From NCBI GenBank assembly GCA_003255065.1, contig QAOA01006734.1, forward strand, positions 1,348,117 to 1,412,116: a stretch of 64,000 bases of DNA, given 5' to 3'. The position numbers were made by a program, and so were the translations under genes. A model generated the notes under the pieces. It did not search any database, was not told where the DNA came from, and was given only the letters and a program-made list of their open reading frames with translations. The stretch's first letter is position 1; every line of letters begins with the position of its first letter. The stretch comes from Cercis canadensis. Lineage: Eukaryota; Streptophyta; Magnoliopsida; Fabales; Fabaceae. Positions 1 to 11,849 of the stretch are shown piece after piece.

Positions 1-2600
1 TTCTATATCAGCTAACCCCTTATATTATGGTGTCCTTGATCTCGTGGTTGATAAAAATGTAATGTGCATGTATAAAAGTTACTCACAACATGCCAATCTT
101 AGAGCAATAGAGGTTTTTGTTGAGAATGAAACTACAAAGCATGATGGTAGTGATTTTTATATCGTTGATGACGGTGGGCCAAGTTCAATACCTAATTCAG
201 TTCAAGTGCATAGTCAAACAGAATTAAAAAATGACAACTGTTATAGGCTACATGTTGACTCATCTGGGTTTCAGTATGGGATGCTTAGTTCAAGTCAAAC
301 TTTTGAGCCACTAGAGAGCCATCACTATGGTTATTATGACCAATGGTTCAATTCAGAGATTTGACACGTGAGAGGCATCGAAGAACAAGAAACTGATCTG
401 AATATAGAAAGACACGAAGATGAATAAGTATGTGGTGCTAATTCTCCTATTGATCCTCTAATTACACCGAGTGATGATGAAGATTATATTTTAGAGGGAG
501 ATGATGAATATAGTGATGAAAAATATGAACATGGTTTGGATCTAAATGTACAACCATTGGACGATGATTTCGGTAGTCTTAGGCCAAAAATGGTGTAACC
601 ATTGCTGTATAATGAACATTTTTCAGTTTATTCAGCAGTTAACTGGGATGCAATGCGAATTACTGATAATATTGAGATATTAGATGGACATAGAGTGTGG
701 GAGAGAGGCGAAGAGTTGTCAATTTGGCAACAATTCTCTATAAAAAAAAATGGTATTCAGCTTGTTGTAAAAGAATACTCACTGCAAATGCATAAGTTAT
801 TTACTGTGATTGAGTCAAATATGATTATATAGAATGTTATTTATCCAAATAAGGCTACTGGTTGTAATTAGAGACTTCGAGCCTGCCAAAAAAGTAAGAG
901 TGGAGTATGGGAGATTAGAAAGTATAATAGTTCGCATACTTACACAAATGTCATGATAACGCAAGATCACAAGAAGTTAAATATTTATGTGATAACGTCA
1001 AACATTCATGGGATGGTTGAAGAGAGTTCTATTGTATCAATTAAGTTGATACAAGAGCGAATATCAACAGATTTTTCATATCGAGCATCGTATAGAAAAA
1101 CATGGTTAACAAAGTAGAAATGTATTGAAAAGTTGTTTGGTAATTGGAATGAAAGCTATAATTTATTACCTATATGGATGCCAGCAATGCGAATGTCAAA
1201 TCCTAGAACTGTTGTGGAATGGTTATTGGATAATAATCATATCAGTAGTCATTTAAATGTTCAAGAAAATATGTTTTGCCGTGTCTTTTGGACATTCAAA
1301 ACATGTGTTGATGCATTCACTTTTTGCAAACCTATGATTCAAGTTGATGAGACTTTTTTGAGTGGCAAATATCGTTGGACGTTGCTAATTGCTTCTATAC
1401 AGGATGACGACAAGTCACCATTGCCTCTTGCATTTGTTATTGTCGAATGTGAAATTAAAGATACATGGACGTGATTTTTAACCTTAGTTTGTCGACGCGT
1501 AATACGAGATCGACAAAATTTGGCAATAATTTTTTATCACCATATAAGTATATTATTTTCAATTACAGATGCTAACGTAAGTTGAAGTCCGCCACTCGAG
1601 TTCAATTTTTTTTGCTTGCAGCATGTCGTTCATAATTGGAATACACACTTCAAGAACAAAGCCCTAAAAATAAAAATATACGCAGCAGGTATGTTTAAAT
1701 TTGTTGTCATCATGGTAATGTATTTGACTTAAACTAACAATTTCTTAATATTCAAATGTTTATGACCCACTTTGATAGGTAGTCAATTTGAATCCTTTAA
1801 ATTTAAAGAATTTATAAGGGATATGCAAAGTCGATGCGAAAACGATCAAGTATGAAAGTATGTACAAGATCTTGATAAAGCGAAGTGGACTTTGCAAAGA
1901 GATACTGAGAGGAGGCGTTACGACATGATGACCACCAATTTAGCTGAGAATAGTAATAACATATTGAAAGGTGTTCGTAACATGCTAATTACTACCGTAG
2001 TTAGAACAACATATTACAAGTTTAACGTTATTTTTACTAGAAAAATTGATGAAACTGGTAATATAAGAGTTAATAGACAACAATGAACCGAGTATGTCAT
2101 GAGTAAGATGTGTGAAAATTCACGAGAGGCGTCATCACATAAGCCTTGTTTGTTCAACATGGACATCAGTTTATTTTGGGTAGATGAGAGATATAATATA
2201 AGAACCATAACAACTGGATACATGTTTGTTGTCAATCTAAATGAAAGAATGTCTAGTTGCGATAAATTTAAAAGCCCTTCATTTCCCATGCTCACATACA
2301 ATATATGCTAGCGCGTTTGTTTCCTTTAATGAATGGTCTTATGTGGATTTAGTATATTCTAATGCAAATTTAGTGAATACGTATCGTGGACAGTTTAAAT
2401 CTATTGGTGGACAGGAAAATTGGCCCGAAATTCAATGGATACATATTAGCCCCAACCCTGCGATGCTGAGGAAGAAAAGTCGTTATGTTACAAATCGCAT
2501 TCGAAATGAAATGGATTGACAGGATCCAAGCAGAACCCGGACACTCGCTAAATGCAGTATTTGTCTCACGGAAGGGCATAATAAATAAAACTGTCAACTT
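1..2600 (+). mobile_element. Decayed Mutator-like (MULE) transposase relic
   Basis: Broken reading frames in several phases together trace a MuDR-type transposase. Around 602-1095 is a segment like the N-terminal MuDR DNA-binding region, with an in-frame stop near 835. At 1133-1474 is the start of the DDE transposase core, where the motif IQVDETFLSGKYRW contains the first catalytic Asp position. Around 1790-2090 is a stretch ending in a typical MULE 'LAENSNN' motif. Near 2241-2519 is a SWIM-type zinc finger (CDKF in one frame, PCSH in another, so a frameshift lies between them). Near 2552-2597 is a zinc knuckle, C-x2-C-x4-H-x4-C, interrupted by a TAA. Stops and frameshifts make it non-functional. 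The left end lies outside the window and I could not define terminal inverted repeats. Confidence 0.8.
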
Positions 2601-3515
2601 AAAAGAATGTCTGATCCATGACCGAATTAGTTATCTGTACTTCGCAATTTGAAATTTTTATGTTATACTTCTTATCGTTTTGATTACTAATAACAAATAG
2701 TCTAGATACGCGACATATTGTTTAATTATATATCGTTTTGGTTTCAAAGCTTTAAATAATGAGATGACATATGAACTCAAATATAATAATAATATACATG
2801 TCCAATAATAATCATATCACATGTACAATAACAACTGAATGGTATAATGCCTATGTCGGTACAAATGTCCGCTTGTCCCACATTTTGAGGGGTTTGCTGA
2901 CACGTGATGACAATTCTTCCTCAGCAAGTTGGGTGACCGGTGGTGTCATGTAATCATACATTTTCTCTGATTCAAATAGTCTAGTCCTAATCATCACAAG
3001 ATCATAGGACGGACGTGCTGTTAGAGGAGTCATCATCAGATCGATCCAATCTCCAGTATACTCTGCATGTGAAGAGGAGTCAGCGTATGTATCAATCGCC
3101 GATGGGGGAACACGAGAACCAATGTAAAAAAAAGTTATATACAAGAGATTGTGCCGCATGTGGTATCATATCGAAATACCCTTGGTTCTCTGTAAATACT
3201 ATTGGATTGGACTGATACGACACATCGACCAATAGACCAGTCACATTAGCGCGACGACCAGAGTGGGATGAGCTCTGAGATCTGTCACTAAAATGTTGTC
3301 GGACCTTGGTGGAGTGTGAGGTAAGTTGGCGTCGTGATAATGTAACATGTGCCTCCGAACATATGGATGCACTACTTGCTGAGTTCGTTGCCTTAGGAGT
3401 CATATGAGGTTGCATCACCGGTGGGAACATCTCAAACTTCACAAACACCCCGATTAGCCTCGTAACAAATGTCTCATATCGCTGAGGTGTCAAACCCTAC
3501 TGAGGCACCCCCTGC

Positions 3516-3523
3516 TGAGGAGG
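3516..3523. repeat. hAT target-site duplication, left copy
   Basis: TGAGGAGG immediately precedes the element start at 3524. The same 8-mer follows the element end at 4380. Confidence 0.7.
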
Positions 3524-4380
3524 TAAGCATGTTCATCGGTCGGTTTGGAGGACATTTTCATCCGACCGAGTGTGTAAAAATTGAGAAAATGTAAACCCGT
3601 CACCGACCACCTCATTAACGAAACCGATGGATTCGATTTCATATGAGTTGGGTTGGCTTGGGCGGGTTGACTCGGTTTAGACTTGTTTCATGAGACACAG
3701 AGATAGAGAGAACAGAAAACAATGAGAAAAAAGGAGGAGACCTTGGGTGGCGCCGTGGCGGTGACGGAGAGAAGACCTAGGCTTGGTTTCACTCTGGAGG
3801 TTCTTGCCGAACTAGACAACCCACAAATTTGTTGCGGCTTTCCTACCTCAGATTCTCAGAATAAGTTACTGCAAGAGATTTTTTCCAGTGAACAATAAAA
3901 AACACACTGGGATTGCTTTTCTATTCTTTTTTATCAACCCATTATGTGTCAAAACCTTAAGCTTTTAGCTTTCACTGCTGTTTCATCTCAAGGTATGTGG
4001 GAGAGTCGGAGAGGAGAAACTGAAAGGACAGGAAAGAGTGAAGGAGAAAGACACTTAAAATTAAAAAAAGCATAGGAAAAGAGAAACAAGAGAGAGAAGA
4101 AAAAGTTGAAAAGTCAAAGAATTGGTTTTTCAAAATTTGAAAGGACGGAAAATAGAGATGTTCAACCATTGGGAAGTGGGAAGGAATTGATGAGGGAGAG
4201 AGAAAGTACCGATTTTATTCGGTTTTATTCGGTTTTACTTAGTAAAAACCGAACTGACCAGTCTAAACCGAAATATTAAATCTGAGCCATCCGATTCCAC
4301 CTGCCTTTCATCTGTAACCGATGGATTGGCATCAAACTGGTCCAATTCGGTCGGATTGTTATGGGTTATGAACACCCCTA
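3524..4380. mobile_element. Non-autonomous hAT-like element, 857 bp, 8-bp TSD
   Basis: Both sides carry the identical 8-mer TGAGGAGG (3516-3523 and 4381-4388), the target-site length of hAT transposons. The element begins TAAGCATGTTCATCGG and its right end, read inward on the other strand, is TAGGGGTGTTCATAAC, so the termini are imperfect inverted repeats sharing TGTTCAT. Subterminal copies of CCGACCGA/TCGGTCGG and TTCGGTTTTA lie near both ends (3535-3575 and 4205-4270, 4345-4355), as expected of hAT elements. There is no transposase. Removing it rejoins PMD-relic sequence: GAGGCACCCCCTGCTGAGGAGG on the left and GGTCTGTTGAG on the right. Confidence 0.72.
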
Positions 4381-4388
4381 TGAGGAGG
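4381..4388. repeat. hAT target-site duplication, right copy
   Basis: TGAGGAGG immediately follows the terminal ...AACACCCCTA of the element and matches the left copy exactly. Confidence 0.7.
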
Positions 4389-6984
4389 GGTCTGTTGAGT
4401 TTCCCCTCTCTGTTGAGTTCTCTATCCCTGCTAAGGCACCCATTGCTGAGGAAGGGTCTGTTGAGTTCTCCAACTTTGTTAAGGCACCCCCTGTTAAGGA
4501 GTGTTCTGCTGTGTTCCTCATTCTTGTCGAGTTCCCAATCCTATTGAATTTGAGGATAAGTAGAGACCTGTACCGTAATAAATTATGAATTACAATTCAT
4601 TCACAAAATGATATAGTAATTTAAAACAAATTCAAAAACAAACATAATAAATGTAACGCACTGACCTGTATGACATTTTTAGGCCTCATCCATCGGCGCG
4701 TTGTGAGTGAGTACCATGCAATGTAATCCGGATCTACGCCAAACGACTCGTCTAACTTAACTACATATTGACGTCACTCATCCCATAAAAGGTTGAGAGT
4801 CATATAATGCAACGTCCATAATGTAGCCTGCTTCTTCCTCATATTAACATTGTGTAATTGTGTATCATAAATAGTAATATCTCAGAAAATGTGTTGTCTA
4901 CTCCCAAATTGGCGTACAACTTCGATCTAGATCGTGATGCACGATGTGATAACATATTAATGACACCTTAAGAGCCCAAATTGCATGTCCCCTAACACAA
5001 TAGTTCGGGAGTAGTGTCATTAATACCCTGGTATATGGCTGTCACACAATCTATTTACGTGTAACATTAATAACATTAAATATATTTCCTACAACAATTC
5101 AAGTAATAAATTACATACATTAATTACTAGTAAGAAGTATTCTTACATCATCATTTTCAAGTAGATCAAAGGTCCATCGATACCCCTTTTGGTTCGAGCT
5201 ATAGGCAATATTAGTCTAATTTAGAAAAAAATTTCATCTAAGATTTTGATAGATATTACACTATAATTAATTACATTTATTACACTAAATAAATTATGTA
5301 CTATTAATTATATCTATTATACTCAAAAAATAATGTCATTATAATATGAATTATATAATTTAATTGACAACTCCTAACATTAATATACTTTAGTTCTAAA
5401 TAAATTATCAGAATATAATATAGCTTAATTATAAATAACTTAAAATTTAATTTATTGACCTACTTGCAAGTAGCCTAGTTAGATCACAATCTTTTCGCCT
5501 TTGAGCTATATACGGGAATTTCTCCTAGGCCTAACGCTGGAGTAAAAAATAGTATCTTGCGAAGTTATCAGCTTCTTCAAGAGAAGTCATGCAAAGACTT
5601 TTACAAAGAACAGTAAGGCAAGCTGATCCCCAGCTGAATTTCCTAGCTTCATCCCATTTTTCTAACAACTTTAAATACATAACATGTACACAATTTTCAG
5701 TACGATCAGACATAAGTCACATGCCAATTAAACGTAGTATATGTGCTCTAACAAATTATTGTATTACGTCATCTAGAGCATCATTTGGGCATTGATTAAA
5801 TGTTTGGGAAAGCTAGCTCAGTTTCAGTCTTCCTCCAGCTAAGGCTGAATCAGGTGAGGTTACACCAAGTAATTCCCGACAAAGATCTTTTCATGTGTAA
5901 CCGGTATACTCGAATACTGCTTCCCCATCAACAGGCATACCAAGTAACACTTCTACATCTTGTAATGTGATAGTACACTTACCGTAAGATATGTGAAATG
6001 TATGTGTCTCTAGCCTCCACCGTTCAACTAATGCATAAATTAATTGGACATCAATATGAGCAGGTTCTATTTTTACAATCCCACCAAAATCTGTCATTCT
6101 CACGTATTCTATAACTTGATCATTAGGTCTACGTATATTACCATGAGATCGATGACGTAACTCTATATCAACTTGTATAAAAATTACAACAGTTTATAAA
6201 CAAAATTACAATAATATATGTGTACAAAAATTCTATAAATTCAAAATACTCCACAAAAATATTTATAAATTACTTATTCCGGTATTTCATACTTTTTGTC
6301 GAAATGTAATTATTTTGTTCAATCAACAAAGTAAAGTCTTGTAGTCCTGGTAGTACAACTTGATCCGCTATAGTGTAGACCAAATAAATAAAAATTAACT
6401 TTTAGTAGAATGGATACAAAAATAAAAATAGTTAATTAAAGTAACAACAAAAAAATTATAGTTGAACAAGAGGAAGAACAAAAGAAATAACAAAGAAGTA
6501 AAGAAGAGAAGCAAGGAAGCAAAGCAAAGCAAAGAAGCAGAATGACCAGCAAGGAAAAATTTAGAGGGGAAGGGCGGAGGAAGAGGGAAGAAAAGGGCAA
6601 AAAAAATTCATCCAACTCTGCCACGTGGCACGTATTGATTCAGCCTTCAAATGGCTCACTGGGGAGCTAACACGTGGCACTGCAAGGTTTAAATTTTTTG
6701 CTGGTCAAACACGCAACGTCCTGCAAAGCTGCCGTGTAAGACAAGTTGGGACGCGCCGTGGGGCCCATAGTGTGTCCAGTCAACATGCGCCGCGAGAGCC
6801 CCGGCACGTCCAATGGGACCCGCAGTTGTCAGCCACCTTTTTTTTTTGATTATTTTAAAACTACATTATTGTGTAATTATGTTTCAAAGTATACTACTTT
6901 GGTAAATAAGTTTTTTCACTGCATTATTAAGGTCAAAGTGCCACGATAGCGTCTTATTTGTATTTGACAAATTCACACTTGTAC

Positions 6985-7264
6985 GATAATTCAACTATAC
7001 ACCACGAAAATACAAGAATACAATTGGTCCCATTCCACATCTGTCTTTAGAATAAACTTACATTTGTATTTTTGAAAAATTTAATATTTAATAAAATAAT
7101 CTTTAAAAAAAATTAACTATAAATAATTTTAAAAAAAATTAATATCATAATAAAATAATCTTTAAAATATTCAAAATTTAATAATTATGCATATTAATTT
7201 TTTTGAAACATATTTTATAATTAATATTCTTTTAAAATTTATTTTATTAAATCTTGAATGTTTC
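6985..7264. repeat. 280-bp direct repeat, copy 1 (next to a single N)
   Basis: Starts GATAATTCAACTATACACC and ends TTGAATGTTTC just before the N at 7265. Copy 2 follows directly after the N and is almost identical (for example ACTATAC against ACTGTAC). It most likely reflects two unmerged contig ends or haplotypes rather than a real tandem duplication. Confidence 0.9.
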
Positions 7265-7265
7265 N

Positions 7266-7545
7266 GATAATTCAACTGTACACCACGAAAATACAAGAAT
7301 ACAATTGGTCCCATTCCACATCTGTCTTTAGAATAAACTTACATTTGTATTTTTGAAAAATTTAATATTTAATAAAATAATCTTTAAAAAAAATTAACTA
7401 TAAATAATTTTAAAAAAAATTAATATCATAATAAAATAATCTTTAAAATATTCAAAATTTAATAATTATGCATATTAATTTTTTTGAAACATATTTTATA
7501 ATTAATATTCTTTTAAAATTTATTTTATTAAATCTTGAATGTTTC
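7266..7545. repeat. 280-bp direct repeat, copy 2
   Basis: Near-identical to 6985-7264 and separated from it by one N. It lies 260 bp upstream of the first YUCCA start codon, so the apparent promoter length of that gene is probably inflated. Confidence 0.9.
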
Positions 7546-7805
7546 ATAGATTTACTCCTGTCTTTGTTACTTGCCGTTGAAGACAATACTACTGAATGTA
7601 AGAGGGGGTTTAAACAAAACCCTGGTAATAGATTTGAACCACAGAATTTGAAGATTTTGTGAGTGAATAAGAAGACGACAAATCACAAAGGTATCACTTG
7701 AACAGTTTCTACACATTTGTCAATCCACTGCATAAACAAATAAAACCATTGATTTCCGATGCTCTGCTTTGGCTTTTTGAGATAGAAGACAACAAAACCC
7801 AGAAA

Positions 7806-9338
7806 ATGCAAGAATCAGCAGTAATAATCGTCGGTGCTGGCACCTCCGGCATCGCCACCGCCGCTTGCTTAACTAAACGTTCGGTGCCGTTCATAATTCT
7901 TGAAAGAGAAGAGTGTTTTGCTTCTCTATGGCAGAAATATACGTACGATCGCCTTCATCTTCACCTGAGGAAGCAAATTTGTGAACTTCCCCACATGCCT
8001 TTTCCACCATCTTACCCTAATTATGTACCCAGAACGCAGTTCATACAATACTTGGGTGACTATGTTTCCCACTTCAAGATTAGCCCTTTATACCAGAGAG
8101 CCGTAGAATTAGCAGAATATGATGAGGGGGACCAGAAATGGAGGGTGAAGGCTAGGAATCGGAACTCCGGCGAGGTTGAGGAATATGCAGGGAGGTTTTT
8201 GGTGGTGGCGAGCGGAGAAACGGCGGAGCCTCGTGTACCTGAGATTGAAGGTTTGGGTAGCTTCAAAGGGAAAGTGCTTCATTCAACTGGGTATAAAAAT
8301 GGGAGGGAATTTAAAGATGAGCATGTTCTGGTTGTTGGGTCTGGCAATTCTGGCATGGAAATTGCATTAGATTTAGCCAATCATTGTGCTAAACCTTCCA
8401 TCATAGTTCGAAGCCCGGTAATTAATTAATTCATTATTTTTATGATTAATCTGTATTGGATTTGTTTATTCGTTCTGAAATATTAAATTAATTAATGGAT
8501 TAATTTGTAGGTTCATTTTCTTTCAAGGGATATGATGTATTACGCCACTGTTTTATTCAAGTATCTGTCGCCAAGCACGGTGGAGAAAGTGGTGGTACTT
8601 GTTAGCAGAATGGTGTATGGGGATTTGACCAAGTATGGAATACCTTGGCCAAGTGAAGGTCCTTTCACTATGAAGATGAAGTATGGCAAGTTCCCAATCG
8701 TTGACTTAGGAACCGTTAACAAAATTAAGTGTGGAGAGATAAAGGTATGCATTTCTGGGTGGGAAACTCTTTTATTGCTCAACATTCTAATACTAATTGA
8801 ATGGATATATATTAAATTACTTGGCTAAGCTATAAGATCATAAAATACCTGTTATGTTAATTTGTTATACTTATCCCTAGGTGTTGCCAGCGGAAATAGA
8901 AAGCTTAAGAGGAAACGAGGTCCTGTTGAAGGATGGCAAGTCACACTCATTTGACTCCATTATTTTCTGCACAGGCTTCAAAAGATCAACACAAAACTGG
9001 CTTAAGGTATGTATATCAATATCTTATTTTTTGTGTGGAAAAAAGTGATTAAGATCAAACTAACAAACATAAGAGAAAAGAGTGCATGACAAGAGAGTAT
9101 GTGATTGAAATGTTGATTGAGAATTTGTCTTGTGTTTTGGACTTGGATGGTGCAGGGGGACGATTATCTTCTGAACGAGGATGGTTTTCCAAAGCCTAGT
9201 TTCCCAAACCATTGGAAGGGACACAAGGGTTTGTATTGCGTTGGACTCTCAAGGAGAGGTTTTTATGGAGCTAACCTCGATGCCCAAAACATAGCTAATC
9301 ATATTAGCTCACTTATTAACTCCCCACCAACACAATAA
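7806..9338 (+). CDS. YUCCA-type flavin monooxygenase, copy 1 (YUC10/11-like)
   Basis: Four exons with GT-AG introns: 7806-8417, 8511-8744, 8881-9006, 9156-9338, giving 384 residues, a normal length for short-type YUCCAs. The family converts indole-3-pyruvate to indole-3-acetic acid using FAD, NADPH and O2. Visible motifs are the FAD-binding GAGTSG at about residues 10-15, the FMO-type FxGxxxH ([12 protein letters not shown]) near 157-168, the NADPH-binding GSGNSG at about 178-183, and the C-terminal [11 protein letters not shown]. All splice phases are 0. The start at 7806 is the first ATG of the frame, just before the FAD motif. It lies in tandem with a close paralogue 2.5 kb downstream on the same strand. 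Placing it near YUC10/YUC11 rests on length and general resemblance and needs a tree. Confidence 0.93.
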
Positions 9339-11849
9339 ATAACCTAAACTGAAAATTCACAATTGCATCATCATTCGCAACCTGCTTTCATTGTCAATAT
9401 AGCCACAGACTTCAGACTTCATATGATTATGGATGCAAGTGTATATTGTGTATGCATATATAGATAAACACACACATATATCTGTATTAAATTAGTTTTG
9501 TGCCCATTAAGTAGCTCATTGGCATAATCAATGTTTTTTTATTTTTTTGGGCAACAGACATAAATTAACGTTTGACGGAGAGGGCGTTAGATGGACCATG
9601 TTAGGGAGGATTGGCCCATGGGCCTAGCACCTTATTCTGGTTAAATCCTCAACCCAACTTACGGTTACAAACTTGAAAGCTCAACTGTCGAAATTGGTTT
9701 AATTATAATTTTCAACCATAACATGAACATGAACATGAACATGAACTTCACTTTTATAGCCGGCAGATTAAAAAAGAATAATGGAATTCTGAATGGTGAT
9801 TCTGATGGTGACTGGTGATTGTGATTTCTCAGGAAAAAAGACATTTTTTGCATTAAAATTCTCAGTTGCATTGGACCGACGGGGAACAAATCAACAGATT
9901 ACCAAGACTGGAGAGTAAACATATTCATCAAATAAATTTACTTGTCCTTTCATTTAAAATTATATTAAATTGTTCAACTATTATTCAATCTAAATATTTC
10001 ACATAAAATATTTGAAAATTCGTGAGAAATCAAAGTGAATTATTTATTGTGTTGGTTGTTTTTAATTGATTAGAATAAGTTACAAGAACATTGAATGGTT
10101 GTTGAACTGGTGAGAATGTTTTGAATTTTGTGATGATTAGAATGTACAGAAGGGAGACAGCTTGAGCATAGACGCAAGAAATCTTATAGCTATTCACGTC
10201 GCAGCAATCAGCATGCGTGGGGTGGCAGAGGTAGTCCTCATCAGGATTCAGGAACTGGGCTAGCTAGCTAATTAACCTTCACATGCAAGCTTCAACTAGC
10301 ATTGAGATTGCTTCACTTTATAGCTTTTGAGATGCTTATAACGTATGATTTAGCGTGCTCACAGCAGAGCAGACATCAAACAATTGCTTTAAGGGCACGT
10401 CCCAGCTCAGCAGCAAGAGCAGCTCAATCAATGCAAAAATAATTTGATTAGACACATAAATAAAAGTTATTATCAAATCACAAATCTTAGCTTAAAAATA
10501 ATCTCATAAACACTTGACCACAAAACCTCTTCATATATATTTCTTTCCCTTCTTTCTTTTTCCTTAACAATGTTCACTAGACTGTTCTTGATGCTTTGAT
10601 GCCTTGACTTAAAAGATCACTAATACTTGTTTTCTGGGCCGCTGCCAAAAAAGCGAGTTTTGATGCTTCGCTGGTTTGTTTATTTATGGATATTAATTAA
10701 CTTCTGAAATAATAATGTAAACCATATCAAAATTTTCCAAGGTCATGTACTCAAAAAGTCTACACATCCTTATCTGATAGACTGACAAAAAGACTTCAGC
10801 GTAGGAATTGGTTTACTTCCACACCTTCAAATTCACTTCCAATTAAGTAAACAGAGTATGAAAATTCACACTTTAAACCATGACCCAAACCAAGTTGCTT
10901 CTGCTTCTGTCCCCACAAATTTAGAATTAACAAAAGTGAACGCGTTTGCTTTATGTCTTCCCTTACAAGACAACTTTATTAAGGATACATAGGATTTGCA
11001 CAACGGACTTTTATTCTTCCAACACTAATCCCATTCCTACACAAACCCTTTTTCCATGTGCCTTGACCTCTCACACCTATTCTCTAATAACATCACAACA
11101 AAGAAAAAATAATTCTGAAGAAATAAGAAATCAAATTTTAAGTGTAAATTTTCTAGAGTCTTCATAGTTCAATTTCAAACCATTCCCCACCCATGTGCGC
11201 AAATTTTCTATCATAATATTTTATAGATTGCATCAAATTCCACTAAATTTTTTAATATTCAACTCAGATTCGGTCACCTACCATTGGTGTGATAGAAAAT
11301 ATATATATATGAAGTTATGAACACAATCGGATCCAAATTCTTTTATCTGCGGAGCAATATATTTTTTTATATGCTATTAAACTCTTTAAATATTAATTTA
11401 ATTATTTTAATATTGATGAATCTAATTTTTTTATTTTTACTTTTATTTAATGTTTTAAGAAAAATATTATTTTTATGATAATTTTTTTAAGATATTTATT
11501 AATCATTGTTATATTTAAAATTATTCCTTAAAAAAATTATGGTTATTCACATATATGTTTTTTAGTATTTTTATGATTAAATTGAAAATATAGTAAGTTG
11601 TCTTTTTATTTTTGTAGTCATTAGTAACTAACTATTATCAGGACAATTAATATGGTGGCAAGAAATAATTTTTTAATATCCTATTAATAAATAAATTTTG
11701 TTGGTGGGTGGGGGACAATTGGTCCCACAGCCTTCAATATAAATCCGTCCCTGAGTACACAATACTAGCTACCATTCGTCCATTGTCATAAATACGTATT
11801 GAAGCTTCACTTGGGGTTTCTCCTTATCTTACCTTTTATTTAGATAATA
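9339..11849. other. Intergenic region between the two YUCCA copies
   Basis: No gene recognised. It contains a short hexamer repeat of ATGAAC at 9719-9747 and increasingly AT-rich DNA from about 11200 to 11700. The last few hundred bases should hold the promoter of copy 2. Small open frames here look random. Confidence 0.6.

Larger units (their letters stand above)
2851..6150 (-). pseudogene. Plant mobile domain (PMD / MAIN-like) gene relic
   Basis: On the minus strand, 6103-5891 encodes the typical start of a plant mobile domain, with motifs like LIYALVERWRLETHTFH and TLQDVEVLLGMPVDGE. The segment 5713-5531 continues with EKWDEARKFSWGSACL, a characteristic PMD block. Fragments near 4940-4680 and a Ser/Thr-rich tail at 3493-2851 look like the rest of the protein. 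No continuous frame or clean splice set joins them, and a hAT-like element splits the 3' part at 3524-4380. PMD proteins (MAIN, MAIL1 and the 'phosphatase 7 long form homolog' entries) are often carried by or derived from transposons. The convergent MULE relic next door fits a common mobile origin, but that link is inference. Confidence 0.72.

Noticed and set aside
7698-7805. N-terminal extension of YUCCA copy 1
   Set aside because: The longer frame begins at TTG. The first ATG is at 7806, just ahead of the FAD motif, as in copy 2.
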